Shown: piece after piece, positions 1 to 6,558 of the stretch
Layout of the letters: every line of letters begins with the position of its first letter
How positions within the stretch are numbered: position 1 is the stretch's first letter
DNA from: a bacterium
GTDB taxonomy: Bacteria; Patescibacteriota; Patescibacteriia; 2-12-FULL-60-25
Length of the DNA: 7,235 bases
Assembly: GCA_020056125.1 (NCBI GenBank)
Contig: JAGVIJ010000067.1
Span: 1-7,235 of the forward strand
Reading direction: 5' to 3'
Notes under the pieces: generated by a model
Told to the model about the DNA's origin: nothing
Seen by the model: only the letters and a program-made list of their open reading frames with translations
Database searches by the model: none
Made by a program: the position numbers and the translations under genes

Positions 1-1910
1 AAGGCAAAACCCTTGATCACCGAAGAAGTGAAACCATATAGCACAGCGCAGGAAATCAAAGTGGTCACGTGTCCGTCGCGAATAGAGGTCCAAGCGCGCT
101 TGAATGCATCTTCCAAGGCCGCAGATAAACCTTTGCCCAAATGCAATTCTTCCTTAAGCCGCGCAAATACCAACACGTTAGCATCCACCGCAATACCCAT
201 GGAAAGAATAAATCCGGCAATGCCTGACAGTGTCAAAGTCACGGGCACTAATTTGAAGATAGCCAGAGAAATGGTCACATACAGTAGGAGCGTAAGCGCG
301 GCCAAAAATCCGGGCAAGCGATACGACACCAACATAAAGATCACCACAAACAATAATCCGAATAATCCGGCGATCAAAGATGCGTCCACTGAAGCTTGAC
401 CCAAGCTCGGCCCTACGGATTGCTGATAAATCAATTCAATGGGCACAGGCAATGCGCCTGAATTTAACCGCTGCGCCAAAATCTTGGCTTCGCTGATGGT
501 AAAGGTTCCGCTGATTACAGCCTGGCCGCCCGTAATTTTTTGCGACACCGTGGGCATGGAGATGGGTTCACCGTCTAAAAAGATGGCCACGGGTTTGCCC
601 ACGTTCTGCCCGGTAATCTCGGCGAACAGATCCGTGCCCTCGCTATCAAATTGCAAGGCCACCTGCGAAGATCCGGTTTGCTGATCAAAATCCAGTTGAG
701 CGCGTTTCAAATTTTTGCCGGTCAGTTTGGTATTGGTCCACTCATCAGCTTTGCGAATATCGCTCTCCATGACACGAGCGAAAACCGCGGCACGCACTCG
801 CACGTCCTTGAGCGGCCGCTCCGCTTCCTTATATATAATGTGATAACCAAACGGCGTTTCCACCACTTCGGAGATGGCTCCGACAGCCAGTTTCATGGCC
901 GGTTCCTCAAAGGCCTGTACCATCACGCCCGTACCAAACCAACCCAAGTCTCCGCCCGTCTCATTAGCGCCGGGTTCATCTGAATACTGTTTGGATAAAT
1001 CAATAAAATTTTGAGCCGTGGCTTGTTTTTTGATGGTATCAATTTTGGCTCGCGCCGCTTCTTTGGTTGAAGCGGATGAAGATTGCGCGGCGCCGGCATA
1101 CGAAATCAAAAGGTGAAAGGCTTTAACTTCCACGCCCGCATCTTTAGCCTCTTCCACTTTAGCGACTACATTGTAATTTGAAGCCGTGATGATGCCGGGA
1201 TGGATCTCGCCGACCGCATCATTTTTAACCGCATTAAAAATTTCCGAATATTCGGGCTTGTCTTTGATAAAACCCAAATCACCGCCGCCAGCCTTGAGCT
1301 CTTCCGGCAACTTGGTGGCGCGGACGATGGTTTCAAAATCTTGGGGAACTTTGAGCGCTTGGTCTAAAACCGTTTGCGCGGCTTTATCAGCCGCCGCATT
1401 AGCCTCATCCATTTTTTGCGCCTCTTCAGGCGTCAGTTGCGGATTGGGATTAAGATTTTGCACTTTGAATTCCAAGATGGGTGTTTCACCGATTAAATTG
1501 ATGGCTTGATTGATATCGCGAATACCGGCCAACTCCACGGTCACGCGCCACTCATTGCCGGAATGCACGGTTTGCACCAAAGGCTCGGACACGCCCAGCG
1601 TGTTCACACGCCGCTCGATCACATCGCGGATGCCTTCCATGGCCGAGGCCTTATCCCCTTCTGCCACACCGGATAAATCCGCCACATATTCCAAGCGCGT
1701 GCCGCCTTGCAAATCCAAACCCAAAACATAGGACTTTTGCACTTGGCCGATATTCCAACTGAACACCTTGTTGATTTGACCGGTGACCCAGTTTAGCGGC
1801 GGCGGATATGCCACGGCGCCGGTAAACAAAAAAAGCGCAATCAGCAAGAGAAGCCTGCGCTTCACCGATGTCCGCTTCATACCTACGGTGGAAATCTGAT
1901 ATTTGGCCAT
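1..1910 (-). CDS. secD: Protein translocase subunit SecD with inserted parvulin-type PPIase domain (3' end outside window)
   Basis: SecD, with SecF, uses the proton-motive force to pull exported proteins clear of SecYEG on the outer face of the membrane. From the ATG at 1910 the frame is open for 636 codons to the left edge. It has TM1 (about 18-36), the SecD motif LGLDLQGGTRLEY (63-75) and the P1 strand ILEFKV (145-150). A non-standard stretch (about 159-366) follows, made of a degenerate and then an intact parvulin domain. The P1 head comes next, with W391 and LTGKNL (396-401), GKPVAIFLDGEPI (438-450) and SGALPVPIELIYQQSVGPSLG (484-504). Three further TM segments lie between about 509 and 582, with a fifth beginning near 613. 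GIAVDANVL (572-580) holds D576, matching the proton-path Asp519 of E. coli. The sixth helix and the stop lie past position 1, where secF would be expected. No clear Shine-Dalgarno precedes the start. The SecD identity is firm; the insertion is read directly from the translation. Confidence 0.95.
   Translation of the reverse strand, partial: MAKYQISTVGMKRTSVKRRLLLLIALFLFTGAVAYPPPLNWVTGQINKVFSWNIGQVQKSYVLGLDLQGGTRLEYVADLSGVAEGDKASAMEGIRDVIERRVNTLGVSEPLVQTVHSGNEWRVTVELAGIRDINQAINLIGETPILEFKVQNLNPNPQLTPEEAQKMDEANAAADKAAQTVLDQALKVPQDFETIVRATKLPEELKAGGGDLGFIKDKPEYSEIFNAVKNDAVGEIHPGIITASNYNVVAKVEEAKDAGVEVKAFHLLISYAGAAQSSSASTKEAARAKIDTIKKQATAQNFIDLSKQYSDEPGANETGGDLGWFGTGVMVQAFEEPAMKLAVGAISEVVETPFGYHIIYKEAERPLKDVRVRAAVFARVMESDIRKADEWTNTKLTGKNLKRAQLDFDQQTGSSQVALQFDSEGTDLFAEITGQNVGKPVAIFLDGEPISMPTVSQKITGGQAVISGTFTISEAKILAQRLNSGALPVPIELIYQQSVGPSLGQASVDASLIAGLFGLLFVVIFMLVSYRLPGFLAALTLLLYVTISLAIFKLVPVTLTLSGIAGFILSMGIAVDANVLVFARLKEELHLGKGLSAALEDAFKRAWTSIRDGHVTTLISCAVLYGFTSSVIKGFA
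813..1136 (-). other. Domain within secD: parvulin (PpiC/rotamase) PPIase, catalytic residues intact
   Basis: Residues about 259-366 of SecD match the parvulin fold from end to end. They show a first strand AFHLLIS (264-270), a helix region FIDLSKQYSDEPG (302-314), the signature GGDLGWFGTGVM (319-330), an acidic helix AFEEPAMKLAVGAIS (333-347) and the last strand TPFGYHIIYKE (352-362). The positions expected for catalysis or substrate orientation are all present: H266, D311 (the Cys/Asp position) and H357. Lying between TM1 and TM2, the domain should face the extracytoplasmic side, where PrsA, PpiD and SurA also work. The role in folding emerging proteins is inferred. Confidence 0.9.
1143..1436 (-). 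other. Domain within secD: degenerate parvulin-like half
   Basis: Residues about 159-256 of SecD look like a decayed second parvulin copy. A long Ala/Gln/Lys-rich helix (161-187) leads to DFETIVRA (191-198), then GGGDLGFI (208-215), an AVGEIHPGI segment (232-240) and a last strand NYNVVAKVEE (245-254). The helix, GGDLGF and final strand line up in order with the intact copy. The first-strand His motif is missing and the last-strand His is replaced by Asn247, so isomerase activity is not expected. Non-catalytic parvulin domains that bind substrate are known, for example the first domain of SurA. Confidence 0.7.
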
Positions 1911-1931
1911 AATCTTTAGATAATTGAGGGC

Positions 1932-1960
1932 ATTCTAGCTGATGGCGTGTGGGAATGCAA
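1932..1960 (-). promoter_or_regulatory. Possible promoter for secD
   Basis: In the 84-base gap before secD, TTGCAT (1955-1960, 3 of 6 matches to the -35 consensus) and TAGAAT (1932-1937, 5 of 6 to the -10) are separated by 17 bases, and the -10 ends 21 bases before the secD ATG. It would allow secD to be transcribed apart from secA. A 6-bp inverted repeat (GCGTGT/ACACGC, roughly 1944-1966) overlaps the -35 and is not followed by a T-run on the minus strand, so it does not look like a terminator. Evidence is consensus matching only. Confidence 0.3.
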
Positions 1961-1994
1961 GACACGCTATCCAGATGTCCATGCGCCCATTAAA

Positions 1995-2315
1995 TTAGCA
2001 AACAAAACCTTTTTTCATCAACCACTCCACCGCTTCTTTGGTCAAGTCTTGATGATTGCCTTGAAAGGTAACTACCCACTTCCCTGTCTCTCCGCGAAAC
2101 TTGCCCGGCGCGATTTTTGTCCTATCGCCAGCGGTAAGTTCTGCCATCCAACCTTTTTCATCTCCAGGAAAGGTTAGCGCGTCTCCGTGCGGCATGGCTT
2201 GCCAAAACTCTTTTACCAGCGCAATGGCCTCCTCCTCGGAATTCACAAGATGTTTGTATCGTTCCAAACGCGGCGCTTCCCGCCGTTCAGAATTAAACTC
2301 CGAATTGGTTTTCAT
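1995..2315 (-). CDS. Uncharacterised 106-residue protein between secA and secD
   Basis: I do not recognise the family. The reading frame starts 6 bases after the secA stop on the same strand and ends 84 bases before secD, so it is very likely a real member of the export operon. The only upstream purine run is a GGGAA near the secA stop, 11 bases before the ATG, which is weak. The product is soluble, with no signal peptide or membrane segment. It has a charged N-terminus (about 1-22), a probable helix SEEEAIALVKEFWQAM (26-41), and a central part rich in Gly, Trp and Lys (45-88) that looks like beta strands, including GKWVVTFQGN. A final probable helix, TKEAVEWLMKKGF (92-104), leads to a C-terminal Cys. 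The pattern suggests a small folded alpha/beta domain. A role in secretion is only inferred from position. Confidence 0.75.
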   Translation of the reverse strand: MKTNSEFNSERREAPRLERYKHLVNSEEEAIALVKEFWQAMPHGDALTFPGDEKGWMAELTAGDRTKIAPGKFRGETGKWVVTFQGNHQDLTKEAVEWLMKKGFVC

Positions 2316-2321
2316 ATTTAA

Positions 2322-5078
2322 TTATTTCCCATGACAATGTTTATATTTGATCAGTGTGCCGTCTGATTTTTTAGCTCCACACGGACAGGGATCGTTGCGC
2401 CCGACTTTAGCCGCGCCTGATATTTGCGCGGTGGAAGAAGTTGGCGCGGATGGATTCTGCGCCACATCACTATCTTGCGCTGACTTGGCCGGCCCCTGGA
2501 ATTTCAACGCGCCTTTGGCGCCTGAAGAATGCAACGCGTGTTCCGCGGCTTGGCGCGCCATATGCACTCTAAAAACTCCGAGCGCCACTTGCTTGTCGAT
2601 GAGCGATATCAATTCGTGAAACATGCGGTATGCCTCGCGCTTATATTCCACCAAGGGATCGCGCTGGCCATAACCCTGCAGACTGATGGCTTTGCGCAGA
2701 TAAGTGATGGCTTCCAAATGTTCAATCCACAAACTATCTGTGGCGCGCAATAAAATCGCTTTTTCAATTTCCGCCATCATGGTTTGGTCCCCGATTTCCT
2801 GCTCAACCAGAGCGTACGCCTCGCGCGCCAATTTAATGAATCCGTCAATCAACACCGTGCGCTTGGCCGCGATGCTATTCTCTTTTTCCACAGCCTCAAC
2901 CAATGACTGCATAACGGTCGATGCACCGGCGGCGCGCGGAAACATGGTGGACATGGTCTGCTCAATCTCCTGCAAATTCCAATCCGACGGCGATTCAGGA
3001 GCCGTGTGAAACAGTATAGTTTGTTCAATCTCGCGCTCCACGGACTCCATGACCAATTTGGTCAGCGGCCGCTCCCCGTCTTTAGTGGGCTCTTGCCCCA
3101 ACAACAGAATATCTTGCCGCCGCTTATAAATCGCAGTGCGGTGTTTGTTCAAAACATCATCGTATTCCAAGAGATGTTTGCGAATATCAAAGTTATTGCC
3201 TTCAACTTTTTTCTGCGCCGACTCAATGGCGCGCGATAAAATTTTGTGCTCAATCGGCTGATCCTCGGGCAAGCGCAAAAATTCCATGCGCTGTTTCATT
3301 TTCTCCGAACCAAAGATGCGCATCAAATCATCATCCATGGAAACATAAAATTGCGTAGCGCCCGGATCGCCCTGGCGTCCGGCGCGGCCGCGCAACTGGT
3401 TATCGATGCGTCGGCTCTCATGCCGCTCCGTGCCCAAAACGAACAAGCCGCCCAAGGCTTTAACCTTATCCGCTTCTTCCGGATTAGGCGGATTGCCGCC
3501 CAACACAATGTCCACGCCGCGACCCGCCATGTTAGTGGCCACGGTCACGGATTTGGAACGGCCGGCCTGCGCAATAATTTCACCTTCACGCGCATGGTTT
3601 TTAGCGTTCAAAACATTATGCGGAATACCCTCTTGCTTCAACAATTCGCTGACCAACTCGTTCTTTTCAATCGAAGCCGTGCCCAGCAAAACCGGCTGGC
3701 CCTTGGCATAGCGCTCTTTGATCTCGCGAATCACGGCTTTGAATTTGCCCACTTCATTTTTATACACGCGATCCGGTAAATCTTTGCGCTGATCTATGCG
3801 ATTGGTCGGGATGGTCATCACCTCCAACTTATAAATTTTGTGAAACTCTTCAGCCTCGGTGGCCGCAGTGCCGGTCATGCCCGACAACTTCCCATACATG
3901 CGAAAATAATTTTGGAAAGTGATGGTGGCCATGGTGACTGACTCGCGCTGAATCGACACATGTTCTTTAGCTTCGATAGCTTGATGCAGGCCTTCGGAAT
4001 AGCGCCGACCGATCATCAAGCGGCCAGTGAATTCATCCACGATGATCACCTCGTTATCTTTGACCACATAGTCTTTATCTTTTTGAAACAGCACTTGGGC
4101 GCGCAACGCGTTTTCCAAATGATGCACCAACTTCATGCCGCCATCCACATATAAATTTTCCACACCCAGCCACTTTTCCATCTTGGCGATACCCGAATCA
4201 GTTAAGGTGGCCGTGCGCAATTTTTCATCAATATTAAAATCCGTGTTCACTTCCAAACGCGGCACCAGGGCTGCAAATTGATAATACAAATCCGCAGCTT
4301 CCTCGGCCGCGGCGCTGATAATGAGCGGCGTGCGCGCTTCATCAATCAAAATCGAATCCACCTCGTCCACGATGGCGTAATGCAGTGCGCGCTGTACCAT
4401 CTCCTCCGGACCGCCGGCCATGTTGTCGCGCAAATAATCAAATCCAAACTCATTGTTCGTGCCATACGTGATGTCCGCCAGGTAAGCCTCGTTTCGTTTA
4501 GCCGGCCGCAAATAATCCATGTCCACCAAAAATGATCCGGTTTCGTCGCGCGCTTCATCATGCTTCTCCTCGGCCTTAAACGAGGGATCATACAAAAATC
4601 CGCCCTCGTGCTGAATACAACCGACTGACAAACCGAGCGCATAATAAACCTGCCCCATCCACACGGTATCGCGCCGCGCCAGGTAATCGTTCACAGTCAC
4701 CAAGTGCGCGCCTTTGCCGCTTAAAGCATTCAGATACATGGGCGCCACAGCGGTCAAAGTTTTGCCTTCACCGGTGCGCATTTCAGCGATGGCGCCGCGA
4801 TGCAAAACTACGCCGCCAACCAACTGAACGTCGAATTGTCTTTGCCCCAGCGTGCGCCGCGAAGCCTCGCGCGCTACGGCAAAAGCCTCGGGCAAAATAT
4901 CGTCCAAGGTTTCATCTTTAGCCAAGCGCTGTTTAAACTCAACGGTTTTAGCGCGAAGTTTTTCGTCTGACAATTTTGCAAGTTCTTTTTCAAAACCATT
5001 AATCGCTTCAACCAGCGGCTGAATCTTTTGAATTTCACGCGCGTTGGGATCGCCAAAAATCCTGGTTAATATGCTCAT
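2322..5078 (-). CDS. secA: Protein translocase ATPase SecA
   Basis: SecA is the ATP-driven motor that pushes unfolded preproteins through SecYEG at the inner face of the membrane. The 918 residues are full length (E. coli SecA is 901). In order: N-terminal helix and Q-motif region (QRQFDVQLVGG, 79-89); Walker A MRTGEGKT (100-107); Walker B and following motif VDEVDSILIDEART (237-250); the preprotein cross-linking domain to about 385; GTASIE (466-471); TNMAGRGVDI (515-524); GTERHESRRIDNQLRGRAGR (549-568); helical scaffold and wing domains (about 600-840); a low-complexity Ala/Ser/Pro linker (850-890); and a C-terminal zinc hook with C898, C900, C915 and H916. Two oddities stand out. One is an extra segment (about 158-196) before the conserved YLADITYGTNNEFGFDYLRD block. 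The other is 14 residues between the second and third zinc ligands instead of the usual 8. Motif V has Val522 where Thr is more common. No strong Shine-Dalgarno precedes the ATG. Confidence 0.98.
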   Translation of the reverse strand: MSILTRIFGDPNAREIQKIQPLVEAINGFEKELAKLSDEKLRAKTVEFKQRLAKDETLDDILPEAFAVAREASRRTLGQRQFDVQLVGGVVLHRGAIAEMRTGEGKTLTAVAPMYLNALSGKGAHLVTVNDYLARRDTVWMGQVYYALGLSVGCIQHEGGFLYDPSFKAEEKHDEARDETGSFLVDMDYLRPAKRNEAYLADITYGTNNEFGFDYLRDNMAGGPEEMVQRALHYAIVDEVDSILIDEARTPLIISAAAEEAADLYYQFAALVPRLEVNTDFNIDEKLRTATLTDSGIAKMEKWLGVENLYVDGGMKLVHHLENALRAQVLFQKDKDYVVKDNEVIIVDEFTGRLMIGRRYSEGLHQAIEAKEHVSIQRESVTMATITFQNYFRMYGKLSGMTGTAATEAEEFHKIYKLEVMTIPTNRIDQRKDLPDRVYKNEVGKFKAVIREIKERYAKGQPVLLGTASIEKNELVSELLKQEGIPHNVLNAKNHAREGEIIAQAGRSKSVTVATNMAGRGVDIVLGGNPPNPEEADKVKALGGLFVLGTERHESRRIDNQLRGRAGRQGDPGATQFYVSMDDDLMRIFGSEKMKQRMEFLRLPEDQPIEHKILSRAIESAQKKVEGNNFDIRKHLLEYDDVLNKHRTAIYKRRQDILLLGQEPTKDGERPLTKLVMESVEREIEQTILFHTAPESPSDWNLQEIEQTMSTMFPRAAGASTVMQSLVEAVEKENSIAAKRTVLIDGFIKLAREAYALVEQEIGDQTMMAEIEKAILLRATDSLWIEHLEAITYLRKAISLQGYGQRDPLVEYKREAYRMFHELISLIDKQVALGVFRVHMARQAAEHALHSSGAKGALKFQGPAKSAQDSDVAQNPSAPTSSTAQISGAAKVGRNDPCPCGAKKSDGTLIKYKHCHGK

Positions 5079-5140
5079 AATAATACAGCCAGATTAACTT
5101 AAAACGAGTATTTGTTCAATAGCTCGGCTGATTGATTTTT

Positions 5141-5512
5141 TTAGGCCTCATCGCTCGGAGATAGAGGCTTGAGATTTTCGACTTCAGCTCGCGGCTGGCG
5201 ATGCCCCTCAATATCCCGATCTTTTTTTTGCGCCAGAGTTTCGCGCAAATGATCCTTCACTTTATCAATGGCTTTATACAAACTGACCGCATCTCGCTCC
5301 ACTCGGATCAAACTATCGCCCGGAACTTCGATATTGGCAGCGCAGGAAAAAACCGCGCCCTTGTTGTGATGTTGAGTGTTCACACCCAGATCCACATCAA
5401 TCTGCAAAACTCCGGGCATGAATTTTTCCAGGGCATTGAATTTTTCTTCAACGTAAGAACGAATCGTGGGAGTTAATTCCATGCCCGTGGCGCGGATGTT
5501 GATAACTAACAT
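5141..5512 (-). CDS. hpf: Ribosome hibernation promoting factor, short form (HPF/RaiA/YfiA family)
   Basis: This family binds the small ribosomal subunit in the mRNA/tRNA channel and silences ribosomes during stress or slow growth. The 123-residue product shows the usual beta-alpha-beta-beta-beta-alpha pattern. It has an N-terminal strand (LVINIRATG, 2-10), a helix with the typical LTPTIRSYVEEKFNALEKF (13-31), strands around 37-45 and 52-63, and a second helix with the family-like SLYKAIDKVKDHLRETL (77-93). A basic stretch KKDRD (96-100) and a polar tail follow. It lacks the extra C-terminal dimerisation domain of the long HPF type (about 190 residues), so any ribosome pairing would have to follow the short-form mechanism. 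The gene lies 44 bases after murB and 62 bases before secA. Placement of hpf immediately upstream of secA is a common bacterial arrangement. No Shine-Dalgarno precedes the ATG. Confidence 0.93.
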   Translation of the reverse strand: MLVINIRATGMELTPTIRSYVEEKFNALEKFMPGVLQIDVDLGVNTQHHNKGAVFSCAANIEVPGDSLIRVERDAVSLYKAIDKVKDHLRETLAQKKDRDIEGHRQPRAEVENLKPLSPSDEA

Positions 5513-5520
5513 ATATAGAT

Positions 5521-5550
5521 ATGCTAGCGCGAATGCTAGAGAGTTGACAA
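5521..5550 (-). promoter_or_regulatory. Possible promoter for hpf
   Basis: In the 44-base gap after murB, TTGTCA (5545-5550, 5 of 6 matches to the -35 consensus) and TAGCAT (5521-5526, 4 of 6 to the -10) are separated by 18 bases. The -10 ends only 8 bases before the hpf ATG, so a transcript from here would be leaderless or almost so. This fits the absence of any Shine-Dalgarno before hpf. The spacer and -10 also hold an inverted repeat, CTAGC/GCTAG (5524-5528 and 5535-5539), and a direct repeat of ATGCTAG on the plus strand (5521-5527 and 5533-5539), which could be an operator. This is consensus matching only. Confidence 0.35.
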
Positions 5551-5556
5551 ATTCTT

Positions 5557-6558
5557 TTAAAATCCAAGTAATTGGACCTCGTCTTCGAGTAAGATCCCCA
5601 GCTCATCGCGCACTTTCATTTTAACCAAACTGGATAGCGCAATCACATCCTGTGCCCTGGCGCCGCCCAAATTCACCATAAAATTGCCGTGCATCGGACT
5701 GATTTGCGCTTGTCCGATCTTGGCGCCCTTCAATCCCAGTTGATCAATCAGCCAGCCCGCGGAAATTGTTTTATTCTTAAGCATGGCTTGAGGAATTTCA
5801 AATTGGCCTTTTAATTTTTCCAAGACCGACTCATCGGCGTATTCAAAATTTTTGAATAAACAACCGGCGCTGAATTGCCCTTGCGGTTGTGCGTCGCGGC
5901 GCTTAGTCATTATCTCGTCAATTTTCTGGAGCGAGGTTTCAGCGTTGCCCAAATTTAATTTTAAAACAACCTTGAGAATTATCAGCGGCTCGTGTTTAAA
6001 GCGGCTGTCGCGATAAGCGAATCGGCAGTCTTTGTTTTTCAGTGTTGCGCGCTGATCTTTTTCCACATCATAAACTTCAACTGAAACCACCGCATCTTTT
6101 GTCTCGCCGCCAAAACATCCGGAATTGCCATAAACCGCGCCGCCCAAGGTTCCGGGAATAGTTGCAGCCCACTCAAAACCCGTGAGTCCGGTTTTGGCCG
6201 CTTGTTGCGCGACCAGACCGGTTAGCGCGCCAGCCGCCGCAGTAACCGTCTCGCCCTGAATGGAAAAAGCATGATCCGCCAGCTGAATTACCACACCGCT
6301 AAATCCCTCGTCCGAAACCAAAAGATTTGATCCGCCGCCAAAAATATAATAGGGAATTTCTAAACGCCGCGCGGTTTGCACAGCTCGAATGAGATCGTCA
6401 GAATTTTCCGCGACCAAATAAATCTGCGCGGGTCCGCCGATTTTTAACAAGGTGCGCCGAGCCATGAGCTCATCGCGCTTAGCGGTTGGAAACGCCGCAA
6501 TAAATTCTTGGATGGATTGTTCAATCATGGCTTTAAAAATTTTTACGTACGGCTTCAT
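5557..6558 (-). CDS. murB: UDP-N-acetylenolpyruvoylglucosamine reductase MurB
   Basis: MurB is a cytoplasmic FAD enzyme that reduces UDP-GlcNAc-enolpyruvate with NADPH to UDP-MurNAc, the substrate of MurC encoded just upstream. Numbered from the ATG at 6558 (333 residues), the FAD-binding part shows LLKIGGPA (37-44), FGGGSNLLVS (73-82) and a Gly-rich segment at 127-147 that includes IPGTLGGAVYGNSG. A catalytic-type Arg follows in YRDSRF (R183), and the C-terminal domain has SAGCLFKN (230-237) and a terminal LLEDEV block (323-328) carrying the conserved Glu. The position that usually holds the catalytic Ser proton donor is Cys233. The start is uncertain. The ATG at 6558 has a GGAG 6 bases upstream. 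The ATG at 6528 sits 4 bases after the murC stop and gives an N-terminus (MIEQSIQEF) that looks more like known MurB starts. A TTG at 6561 is also open. Confidence 0.96.
   Translation of the reverse strand: MKPYVKIFKAMIEQSIQEFIAAFPTAKRDELMARRTLLKIGGPAQIYLVAENSDDLIRAVQTARRLEIPYYIFGGGSNLLVSDEGFSGVVIQLADHAFSIQGETVTAAAGALTGLVAQQAAKTGLTGFEWAATIPGTLGGAVYGNSGCFGGETKDAVVSVEVYDVEKDQRATLKNKDCRFAYRDSRFKHEPLIILKVVLKLNLGNAETSLQKIDEIMTKRRDAQPQGQFSAGCLFKNFEYADESVLEKLKGQFEIPQAMLKNKTISAGWLIDQLGLKGAKIGQAQISPMHGNFMVNLGGARAQDVIALSSLVKMKVRDELGILLEDEVQLLGF

Noticed and set aside
13..1731. Series of plus-strand open frames over the left part of the window
   Set aside because: All are antisense to secD, whose minus-strand frame is continuous from 1910 to the left edge with strong family motifs.
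1651..1965. Minus-strand open frame of 104 codons overlapping the secD start
   Set aside because: It lies in another frame over the N-terminal coding part of secD, which has clear SecD motifs in its own frame; the translation resembles no known family.
1944..1966. GCGTGT/ACACGC inverted repeat after the small gene as a terminator
   Set aside because: A 6-bp stem with an 11-base loop and no T-run downstream; it overlaps the possible secD -35 instead.
3246..3779. Plus-strand open frame of 177 codons
   Set aside because: It is entirely antisense to the helicase motifs of secA and is explained by the codon composition of that gene. No coding signal of its own was seen.
5091..5119. TTGAAC / TAATCT pair with 17-base spacing before secA
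   Set aside because: Only 4 of 6 and 3 of 6 consensus matches, in an AT-rich gap; too weak to list as a promoter.
5080..5130. CAGCC/GGCTG inverted repeat in the hpf-secA gap as a terminator
   Set aside because: The arms are only 5 bp with a loop of over 30 bases and no T-run follows on the minus strand.
5544..5549. Perfect TTGACA on the plus strand
   Set aside because: No good -10 lies 16-18 bases downstream on the plus strand, and a plus-strand transcript would run antisense into murB with no gene to serve.
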